Origin: Treponema sp.
GTDB taxonomy: Bacteria > Spirochaetota > Spirochaetia > Treponematales > Breznakiellaceae
Direction of reading: 5' to 3'
Length of the DNA stretch: 7,524 bases
Assembly: GCA_031275535.1 (NCBI GenBank)
Contig: JAISOR010000075.1
Span: 1-7,524 of the forward strand
Under the pieces are notes generated by a model. That model had not been told where the DNA came from, ran no database searches, and saw only the letters and a program-made list of their open reading frames with translations. Below, one piece after another: positions 1 to 5,185 of the stretch; the stretch's first letter is position 1; every line of letters starts with the position of its first letter. The translations under genes were made by a program, and so were the position numbers.

Positions 1-52
1 ATACGGAAGGTTCTCTGCCTTGGTCAAGGAAACGAATCATCGGCTTTCGCAT
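1..52 (-). CDS. 5' end of a divergent gene, product unknown (partial)
   Basis: Seventeen codons are visible on the minus strand, starting at ATG 52-50 and reading MRKPMIRFLDQGREPSV before the window ends. The start is supported by a good purine-rich ribosome binding site (AAGGAG, minus strand of 62-67) about 9 bases upstream and by a plausible extended -10 promoter further back. An internal ATG at 40-38 has no Shine-Dalgarno sequence and is less likely. The fragment is too short to assign a family. It has no signal peptide or membrane segment in what is visible; it is basic at the start. It is transcribed away from the MoxR/DUF58 operon and so marks the left border of that operon. Confidence is in the existence of a coding start, not in any function. 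Confidence 0.55.
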   Translation of the reverse strand, partial: MRKPMIRFLDQGREPSV

Positions 53-61
53 AACAGGATT

Positions 62-67
62 CTCCTT
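62..67 (-). promoter_or_regulatory. Ribosome binding site of the divergent gene
   Basis: The minus-strand sequence AAGGAG is the complement of CTCCTT at 62-67. It ends 9 bases before the ATG at 52-50 and is a near-consensus Shine-Dalgarno sequence. It is the main reason for calling a real gene start here. Confidence 0.5.
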
Positions 68-85
68 TTTCATTGCGGATGCTCT

Positions 86-115
86 ACTATACCACGATCC
101 CGCAAAAAGGCGCAA
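86..115 (-). promoter_or_regulatory. Candidate promoter of the divergent gene (extended -10)
   Basis: On the minus strand 91-86 reads TATAGT, five of six matches to the sigma-70 -10 box. It is preceded directly by TGG (94-92), which gives the TGn extended -10 form. A weak -35 (TTGCGC, minus strand of 115-110) lies 18 bases upstream. Transcription would begin near 80, leaving a leader of about 28 bases before the ATG at 52. Prediction by eye only; the -35 is poor, but an extended -10 can compensate. Confidence 0.35.
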
Positions 116-125
116 GGGAGGTAAA

Positions 126-218
126 ATGAAGAACCCCGCCGGGGCAAGGGGTGCGCTTTTAACGGTTCTCGCCAGGCCATTTTTTCGTTCAATTGTGGAA
201 TTATTGCTTTTTTCCTAA
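126..218 (+). CDS. Candidate 30-aa small ORF or leader peptide upstream of the operon
   Basis: A short frame of 30 codons starts at ATG 126-128 and stops at TAA 216-218. It is preceded by a strong Shine-Dalgarno sequence, GGGAGG at 116-121, four bases before the ATG, which is slightly short. The peptide begins MKNPAGARGALLTVLAR and ends in a hydrophobic run (IVELLLFS), with three arginines and one lysine toward the front, so it could be a small amphipathic or membrane-associated peptide. It lies 55 bases upstream of the DUF5362-like gene and could be a leader peptide, an independent small protein, or chance. The strong ribosome binding site is the only positive evidence; I recognise no family. 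A CCCC/GGGG mini-hairpin (134-144) sits inside it. Confidence 0.25.
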   Translation: MKNPAGARGALLTVLARPFFRSIVELLLFS

Positions 219-273
219 AAGGGGTAGAGATTTTATGCCGGATTGATGTAATCTTCTATTTATGGAGGCTATT
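219..273 (+). promoter_or_regulatory. Leader region of the operon, no clear promoter
   Basis: This AT-richer stretch precedes the first operon gene. The best sigma-70-like match by eye is TTGTGG (193-198) with TAAAAG (216-221) at 17-base spacing, which is weak. I see no operator repeat, riboswitch fold or rho-independent terminator. The operon promoter is probably here or a little upstream, but I cannot place it. Confidence 0.2.
264..268 (+). promoter_or_regulatory. Ribosome binding site that decides the start of the first operon gene
   Basis: GGAGG at 264-268 lies 5 bases before ATG 274. Another in-frame ATG at 262 overlaps this motif and has no Shine-Dalgarno sequence of its own. This places the true start at 274, giving an N-terminus of MSDNPYQSPQ. 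Confidence 0.7.
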
Positions 274-780
274 ATGTCGGATAATCCTTATCAAAGTCCG
301 CAGACCGCTGCCGGGACGACGGCGCCCCTGGCGCCTTACGGAGGCCTTACGGAGACCATGGCATACTATCTAAGGGGGGCCGCTCCCTGGCTCCGGTTCC
401 TGGGGATTATGGGTTTTATCGGATGCGGTGTCCTGGCGGTATTCGGCTTAATTGCACTGATAGCTATGCCCTCTCTTGTCTCGAAGATGGAAGAGATGGA
501 AGAGATGGAAGTATGGGGCAGCCTTTTAAGTACGTCTGTCGGGGGCCTGTATATCGTTTTGGGGGTGATAGGATTTTTCCCCGCCCGCTTTATCTATTGT
601 TTTGGGGAAAGGATCCGAAGCTTCCTCAGGAGTAACTCGGACCAGGAACTGGAACAGGCCTTTAAATACAACAGAGCCTTTTGGAAATTCTCCGGCATTA
701 TGACTATTATCTACCTTGCTATTATCCCTGTAATAATTGTGATCGGTATTATTGTGGGTATCAGTTCTTCTGTCTTTTAA
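274..780 (+). CDS. DUF5362-like small membrane protein (168 aa)
   Basis: An integral membrane protein of unknown function. The short polar N-terminus carries the NPYQSP motif often seen at the start of small bacterial membrane proteins. Three hydrophobic segments follow, at about residues 41-66, 85-109 and 138-162. The pattern of a PWLRFLGIMGFI segment, a second helix ending GFFPARFIYCFGERI, a short polar helix with SNSDQELEQAF, and a last helix resembles the DUF5362 family; I recognise this from the motif pattern, not from a search. The loop after helix 1 (71-79) is acidic and Met-rich and is encoded by a 9-base tandem repeat. G+C falls to about one third over the last 120 bases, far below the following genes. 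It heads the operon and its stop overlaps the next start (TAATG). It is not one of the canonical members of this cluster. Confidence 0.7.
   Translation: MSDNPYQSPQTAAGTTAPLAPYGGLTETMAYYLRGAAPWLRFLGIMGFIGCGVLAVFGLIALIAMPSLVSKMEEMEEMEVWGSLLSTSVGGLYIVLGVIGFFPARFIYCFGERIRSFLRSNSDQELEQAFKYNRAFWKFSGIMTIIYLAIIPVIIVIGIIVGISSSVF
486..512 (+). repeat. Three tandem 9-bp units (GATGGAAGA)
   Basis: Copies lie at 486-494, 495-503 and 504-512; the last differs only in its final base (T for A). They encode the acidic MEEMEEMEV stretch in the loop between helices 1 and 2 of the DUF5362-like protein. The unit is a multiple of three, so a change in copy number would keep the frame and only lengthen or shorten the loop. 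Confidence 0.85.
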
Positions 781-1544
781 TGATCGGGTTTCGGCATACC
801 GGTATCGATTCATCTATAGGGGTACAGACGCCGGAGGGGATAGAGTATATCCTCTACCCCGCGGGACTTCCCATCCGGGCCTGCGCCTATGCTATTGATG
901 TCCTGTTCCAATGGGCCTTTATCAGCGCAGTCCTGATCATCCTCGCATCCCTGGAAGCGGTCTTCGGTATCTGGCTTATGCTGCTTATCCTTTTTGGGAT
1001 CAACTGGTTCTACCATGTATTCTGCGAGATCCTGTTCAGAGGCCAAAGTCCGGGCAAACGGATCATGGGGCTCCGGGTGGTACAGGGCGACGGGTCCCCG
1101 GTTAATCCCGGCGCATCCTTGTTGAGGAATCTTCTGCGTTTTGCCGATACCTTTATGTTCCTCTACCTGATTGCCCTGATCGTTATTAGCGCAAGCCGGG
1201 GATTCCGGCGTATAGGGGACTGGGCAGCGGATACCCTGGTGGTATACACCGCCAATACCCAGGCTCCTGTCTGGCGGCCGGTGATGTTCCGGGAGGGGGG
1301 CGATAGTATCGCCCTGCCCCGCCCTTTGTCCTATGCGGAAAAACAGGCTATTCTTATGTTTGCCCGGCGCTGCCCCCTACTGGGCCCTGCCAGGGCGGAT
1401 GAAATTGCCGAGGCCTATGCGGCGATGCTGAGGGACGCGGAAGACCAGGGTTCCCCCGCGGAATACCTCTTGGGAATCGCCCGCCGGATCAGCGGGGAGG
1501 CCCTGCCGCCCCGGGATGCGGCCCCCCAAAAGGCCCCCCTATGA
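780..1544 (+). CDS. RDD family membrane protein (254 aa)
   Basis: An RDD-domain integral membrane protein. The N-terminal stretch includes TPEG (17-20) and then PAGLPIRACAYAID (27-40), with the family Arg at 33 and Asp at 40. Hydrophobic helices lie at about 41-59 and 61-85. The hallmark GQSPGKRIMGLRVV follows at 88-101, then RNLLRFADTF (116-125) with the second conserved Asp at 123, a third helix (126-138) and RRIGDWAADTLVVY (143-156). A cytosolic tail from about 180 (RPLSYAEKQAILMFARR) is typical of RDD proteins in MoxR/DUF58 clusters as I recall them. The start is ATG 780, which overlaps the previous stop; no Shine-Dalgarno sequence is visible, so coupled translation is likely. The frame is open further upstream, but that part reads as an out-of-frame copy of the preceding gene. 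Some RDD proteins are transporters; the role here is unknown. Confidence 0.88.
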   Translation: MIGFRHTGIDSSIGVQTPEGIEYILYPAGLPIRACAYAIDVLFQWAFISAVLIILASLEAVFGIWLMLLILFGINWFYHVFCEILFRGQSPGKRIMGLRVVQGDGSPVNPGASLLRNLLRFADTFMFLYLIALIVISASRGFRRIGDWAADTLVVYTANTQAPVWRPVMFREGGDSIALPRPLSYAEKQAILMFARRCPLLGPARADEIAEAYAAMLRDAEDQGSPAEYLLGIARRISGEALPPRDAAPQKAPL

Positions 1545-2545
1545 CCCAGCGGAATTTTATAGAACGCCGGCAGGCCCTCTGGAATAAATTCGAGGGGATC
1601 ATCAATGGGGGGCCCAGGGCGCTCAAGGCCCAGGCCGCATGGTTTCCCCAGGGGTACCGGGAACTGACCCAGGACCTGAATACCGCCCGGGCCCACGGAT
1701 TCGATCCTGCGGTCATTGAACGGCTGAACCACCTGGTCCTTGAGGGAAACCAATTACTCTATGGTCAGCGGTCCCTGTCTTTGAAACCCCTGGCGGATTT
1801 TATCCTCCGGGATTTTCCCCGGGCGGTCAGGGCCCATTGGAAGGGACTGGGAATAGCCCACCTGGTCTTTTACGGTTTGGCGTTCTTCTTTGCGGTCCTC
1901 TGTATCCGTTTCCCCAATCTGGTATATGAGCTGATGTCCGAAGAAGAGGCGGTGCAGTTGGAAATGATGTACGATCCCGAAAGCGCCCACTTCCTCAATC
2001 CCCGGGACGCCGGTTCCGATGCGGATATGTTCGGCTTCTACATTTACAACAATATCTCCATAGCCTTTAGAACCTTCGCAGGGGGCATCCTGGCGGGGTT
2101 CGGGAGCCTCCTCATCCTCTGTTCCAACGGGATCTTCCTGGGGATTGCGGCGGCCCATATCATCAACAAGGGTTTTGCCCAAACGTTCTTTCCCTTTATC
2201 ATCGGCCACAGCGGTTTTGAACTTACCGCCATCATCCTCAGCGCCCAGGCGGGCCTGCTTTTGGGGTATCGCTTCATTATCCCCCATTCCCTCTCCCGGG
2301 GCGCGGCCCTCCGGAAGGCGGGGAAAACCGCCCTGCCCCTTATCTCGGGCAGTGTGCTGCTTTTGATCCTCGCCGCGGCCATCGAGGCCTTTTGGTCCTC
2401 CCGGCATCAGACGCCCCCCATGGTCCGGTACGGCGCCGGCCTTACCGGCTGGGTCCTGGTATACGCCTACTTCCTCTTTGCCGGCCGGATCTCTTTGCGG
2501 AAGCGGCGGACCGGCGGCGGGATGGACCGGGGGCGGACCCCATGA
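1541..2545 (+). CDS. SpoIIM-family (DUF95) membrane protein (334 aa)
   Basis: A polytopic membrane protein related to stage II sporulation protein M, in the long form found in MoxR/DUF58 clusters. A soluble N-terminal helical region (1-100) precedes a first helix (about 103-123). A polar loop with MYDPESAHF and SDADMFGFYIYNN (159-171) follows, then the family core: NNISIAFRTFAGGI, a glycine-rich helix ending in SNG (195-197), and GHSGFELTAI (222-231) with the conserved His and Glu. Later helices are at about 265-285, ending in IEAFWSS, and 301-317. The C-terminus is basic. In Bacillus SpoIIM belongs to the DMP engulfment complex, but nothing here suggests sporulation; a membrane scaffold or channel-like role in the cluster is inference. 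It overlaps both neighbours by ATGA. The start has only C-rich sequence upstream, so translation is probably coupled. Confidence 0.9.
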   Translation: MTQRNFIERRQALWNKFEGIINGGPRALKAQAAWFPQGYRELTQDLNTARAHGFDPAVIERLNHLVLEGNQLLYGQRSLSLKPLADFILRDFPRAVRAHWKGLGIAHLVFYGLAFFFAVLCIRFPNLVYELMSEEEAVQLEMMYDPESAHFLNPRDAGSDADMFGFYIYNNISIAFRTFAGGILAGFGSLLILCSNGIFLGIAAAHIINKGFAQTFFPFIIGHSGFELTAIILSAQAGLLLGYRFIIPHSLSRGAALRKAGKTALPLISGSVLLLILAAAIEAFWSSRHQTPPMVRYGAGLTGWVLVYAYFLFAGRISLRKRRTGGGMDRGRTP

Positions 2546-4053
2546 CGCTCCCCCAGGGCGCCCTGGCTCTGCGGCGCAGAAGCGGCTGGGAGGCGGCGGA
2601 TTCGGGGCTCCTCCTCTGGCGAAGCAACTGGCCCTGGTTTCTCCTCTTCTTTGCCCTTCCCCTGGGAGGCATCGCCCTGGGGCTGCGGCTCATCCTTCCG
2701 GCCCCTATGCGGCCCTGGGCTTACCTCATCATCTGGTGGCTTAAACCCCTCTTTGACCGTTCCATCCTCCACGTCACGGGGCTCCGTTTTTTCGAAAGCC
2801 AGGCCGGAGCGGCCCGGCTTTTCCGGGGCCTGGGGAAGAGCCTAATCCGGGGTTTAGCCGGAGACCTCCTCCGGCGCCGGTTCAGCCCCTGGCGGGCATC
2901 CCATATGCCGGTCCAGGTCCTGGAAAACCTCAGGGGCCGGCGGCTCAGGGATCGCCGGAAGGCCCTGATCCCCGGGGGGCTCAATTTCTGCGCCCTCCTT
3001 ACCATCCTGGGCCTGGCTCTGGAGGCGGTACTCCTGATCGGGGAAATGGTTTTTTCCCTCATAATGGCCGAATTATTCAGGCCCGATCTTTTCCCGTCAA
3101 TGATAGGGTCCTTTATGGACCTGGAGCCCCTCATCTTTGTTGCCTGCTGTTTTAACCTGGTACTGGTAGAAAGCCTCTATGTCTGTATGGGCTTCGGCCT
3201 CTACATCAACAGCCGGGTGGAGGCCGAAGGCTGGGACATCCAACTGCTCTTTCGGAATTTTACGGAGGCAAAAAAGGGGAAAAAACCGGGCCGGGGAGGG
3301 GCGCTGGTCCTTATCCTATGGATGATGGCCCTCCTGCCCCTAAGGGGATATGCCGAAACCGCGGCGCCCCAGGATGCCCAGGATACTACGGAGGGGGCCT
3401 TTGAGACCCTGCGGGAGATTCTCCAATCCCCGGATTTTGGGGGTGAAAAAGAAGGCTGGGGAATCAGATTCAAGGAAAAGAAGGACCCGCCGGACTTCCC
3501 CCAATTGACCCCTGCTCCCTGGCTGGAAAAGATAAAACTGGCCTTTGCGTATACCCTGCGGACCCTGGTTATCCTGAGCATCGCGGCTTTGGGGGTATTC
3601 TCCCTCCACCGCCTCTATAGCCTGGGGCGGGAGCGGGGCTGGGCTCCCATGAAAGGCCGGAATCCTGGGGAAAACAGATCCGGGCAAACCCCGGCTGGGA
3701 TTCCCCCCGCCCGGAAGAACCCGGCCTCCCTCTTGGATCTGGCCCGGGACCTCCACTCCCAGGGCAGAATCCGGGAAGCCTGGGCAGCCTGCTTTGCGGG
3801 GGCCGCCGCGGCCTATACCCGGTACCGGGGCCTCTGCTTTCCCCCGGACGCCACGGAATATGAATGCCTGGCCCTGGTCCGCTCCTCGGGGAGTACCGGG
3901 GCCGGGGGCTTTGCGGAATTGGTTCTGTGCCGGATAGATCTGGCCTACCGGGGCCTTTCCCCGGAGGCGGGGGCTTTTGAGCGGGCCCTGGACTTCTGCC
4001 GTTCCCTGGATGGCCCGGAATCGGCGCCGGGGGGGGAGAAAGACCATGGATAA
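2542..4053 (+). CDS. Two-part membrane protein with C-terminal DUF4129 domain (503 aa)
   Basis: The N-terminal half (1-245) has hydrophobic segments at about 31-52, 58-70, 148-175 and 197-220, with a basic loop between the second and third. A Lys/Gly linker (242-252, EAKKGKKPGRG) leads to a segment that looks like an internal signal peptide (253-271, ending RGYA before ETAAPQ). Next comes a short stretch, probably periplasmic, with ETLREILQSPDFGG (288-301), another helix at about 333-356, and a C-terminal domain at 396-487 whose LARDLHSQGRIREAWAACF, ATEYE and CRIDLAYRG match DUF4129. DUF4129 is also the tail of TgpA-type transglutaminases, which are likewise found next to MoxR and DUF58 genes. 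I recall long proteins of this two-part layout in gammaproteobacterial clusters. The start is the ATGA overlap at 2542; the frame is open further upstream but overlaps the previous gene. An A AAA AAG heptamer lies in the linker. Confidence 0.85.
   Translation: MTLPQGALALRRRSGWEAADSGLLLWRSNWPWFLLFFALPLGGIALGLRLILPAPMRPWAYLIIWWLKPLFDRSILHVTGLRFFESQAGAARLFRGLGKSLIRGLAGDLLRRRFSPWRASHMPVQVLENLRGRRLRDRRKALIPGGLNFCALLTILGLALEAVLLIGEMVFSLIMAELFRPDLFPSMIGSFMDLEPLIFVACCFNLVLVESLYVCMGFGLYINSRVEAEGWDIQLLFRNFTEAKKGKKPGRGGALVLILWMMALLPLRGYAETAAPQDAQDTTEGAFETLREILQSPDFGGEKEGWGIRFKEKKDPPDFPQLTPAPWLEKIKLAFAYTLRTLVILSIAALGVFSLHRLYSLGRERGWAPMKGRNPGENRSGQTPAGIPPARKNPASLLDLARDLHSQGRIREAWAACFAGAAAAYTRYRGLCFPPDATEYECLALVRSSGSTGAGGFAELVLCRIDLAYRGLSPEAGAFERALDFCRSLDGPESAPGGEKDHG
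3270..3276 (+). other. In-phase slippery heptamer A AAA AAG (candidate -1 frameshift site)
   Basis: Codons 243-245 of the DUF4129 gene read GCA AAA AAG, so the heptamer is in the phase needed for -1 slippage, the same sequence that works in E. coli dnaX. The -1 frame runs to TGA at 3402-3404. A possible GC-rich stem (3288-3292 with 3306-3310, one G-U pair) begins 11 bases downstream. There is no proof of use. Confidence 0.25.
4029..4038 (+). promoter_or_regulatory. G8 tract and Shine-Dalgarno sequence of the DUF4350 gene
   Basis: Eight consecutive G (4029-4036) followed by AG provide GGAG at 4035-4038, seven bases before ATG 4046. This fixes the DUF4350 start. The tract also lies in the last codons of the DUF4129 gene. 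Confidence 0.6.
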
Positions 4054-5185
4054 ACGCCGTACCTTTGGGATCTGCGCCGCCGCCCTGGCTGTACTGGCGG
4101 TCCTGGCCTATACGCAGCTTGAAATATACCCCCGATCCCGGCCCCGTTTACCCTCAAGGGAGGCCCGGACCAACGAATACCTTGCCCTGGACCGCTGGCT
4201 TAGGGAAACGGGCCATCCTGTCCGAATCGAGCCCCGGGGGAACGCCGAAACCATTGTATCGGCCCCGGAGGGGATCGTCTTTCTCCAGGCCTCCCTTCTG
4301 GACTGGGGGGACATCACCTTCCGCCGGCTGGAACCCCGGCTTGAGGAGGGCCAAAGGCTCATCTTATGCCTGGATGAGCCCTGGTACGAAGAGGAGGATA
4401 GCAATCTCAGCGCCTTTCTTCTGGCCCTGGGGCTGCGGAGGGAAGAACTGCCGGATCTCGCCGCCCTCATCGAGGACCCCGCGCCGGAAAACGCCGGGGA
4501 CGGGGCGGAGGTACCGGCGGAGGATTCCGGGACCTCCCGGGGGGACCCGCTAATGCCCGATTTTGACTACTATGTTATACTTAGCCTTACCGAAGAGCCG
4601 GAAACCCCCGGCGGGATGGTAACCATGGAGGATCCCCAGGGGCTAATCCGCCTGGCAACTATTCCCGTGGGCAAGGGCTCGGTAACCGTAACCGGGGCTC
4701 CCTACTTCATGCAAAACCTTTATATTGACAGGGAGGAGAACGCCCGGCTGTCCTGGGAGCTATGCGGCGCCGGGGACAGGGAAAACCGGGGGATCCTTTT
4801 TATCCGGGGCAGGAGGATGGTCCAAAGCCTCTGGGGGAACCTGGCGGAGCGGGGCAGCCTGGTCTGCCTTATCCTGCCGCTGCTGGTCCTGGCGGCCGCC
4901 GGCTTTTGGATGGCCATCCCCGTCTTTGGCCGGGTGCAAAAGGATGAGCCCCGGCCGGGGAAGCCCCTTAGGGAACGGTTCCTGGCGGAGGCGCGGTTCC
5001 TGAAAAAATACCGGGGTTTGGACCTCTATGCGGATATCTATATCCGGGAACTGCGGTCCCGCCTCCGGCAGCGGGGGTATGATGAAGATGAGATAGCCGG
5101 GCTTGTACCGCCCAAGCCCGGACCGGCTTTCCGGGATTTTGAAAAATTCCGGAAGGCCATAGAAACTATACCGGAGCGATTATGA
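4046..5185 (+). CDS. DUF4350 domain membrane protein (379 aa)
   Basis: A short basic N-terminus and one helix (about 8-22) anchor a region, probably periplasmic (about 25-268), followed by a second helix (270-293) and a cytosolic tail. The opening of the domain, TNEYLALDRWLRETGHPV (42-59), and the later block with VGKGSVTVTGAPYFMQN (208-224) and EENARL (230-235) fit DUF4350, which has a GATase-like fold. After helix 2, IPVFGRVQ and the tail with FLAEARFLKKYRG (312-324) also match members from MoxR/DUF58 clusters. An acidic low-complexity stretch (142-170) is probably a disordered insert. No catalytic residues can be assigned. The start at 4046 has the best ribosome binding site in the operon and overlaps the previous gene by 8 bases; an in-frame start at 3977 would run deep into that gene and is less likely. 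Function is unknown; its place suggests a partner of the ATPase downstream. Confidence 0.85.
   Translation: MDKRRTFGICAAALAVLAVLAYTQLEIYPRSRPRLPSREARTNEYLALDRWLRETGHPVRIEPRGNAETIVSAPEGIVFLQASLLDWGDITFRRLEPRLEEGQRLILCLDEPWYEEEDSNLSAFLLALGLRREELPDLAALIEDPAPENAGDGAEVPAEDSGTSRGDPLMPDFDYYVILSLTEEPETPGGMVTMEDPQGLIRLATIPVGKGSVTVTGAPYFMQNLYIDREENARLSWELCGAGDRENRGILFIRGRRMVQSLWGNLAERGSLVCLILPLLVLAAAGFWMAIPVFGRVQKDEPRPGKPLRERFLAEARFLKKYRGLDLYADIYIRELRSRLRQRGYDEDEIAGLVPPKPGPAFRDFEKFRKAIETIPERL
5173..5176 (+). promoter_or_regulatory. Ribosome binding site of the MoxR gene
   Basis: GGAG at 5173-5176 lies 5 bases before ATG 5182. The MoxR start therefore has its own Shine-Dalgarno signal as well as the ATGA overlap. 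Confidence 0.5.

Noticed and set aside
134..144. CCCC-GCC-GGGG mini-hairpin as a terminator
   Set aside because: Only a 4-bp stem with a 3-base loop, and no T tract directly after it; the TTTT is about 13 bases later.
681..779. In-frame upstream extension of the RDD gene
   Set aside because: It lies wholly within the preceding gene in another frame and encodes a Cys/Tyr-rich stretch unlike RDD N-termini; ATG 780 overlaps the upstream stop and fits the family.
1754..2407. Open frame of 217 codons on the minus strand across the SpoIIM-family gene
   Set aside because: Shadow of the sense gene; Gly/Glu/Asp/Arg-rich with no hydrophobic core or motif.
2392..2541. In-frame upstream extension of the DUF4129 gene
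   Set aside because: It overlaps the SpoIIM-family gene by 150 bases and encodes an Arg/Pro-rich stretch; the ATGA start at 2542 matches the operon pattern.
1541..2545. SpoIIM-family gene as evidence of a spore-former
   Set aside because: The long form with its MoxR/DUF58 neighbours is common in non-sporulating bacteria, and no other sporulation gene is present.
3280..3286. Second slippery-looking heptamer A AAA AAC
   Set aside because: It is out of phase: the first A is the first base of a codon, so tandem -1 slippage in the zero frame would not use it.
3977..4045. In-frame upstream extension of the DUF4350 gene
   Set aside because: It overlaps the DUF4129 coding end; ATG 4046 has a proper ribosome binding site and gives a normal membrane-anchor N-terminus.
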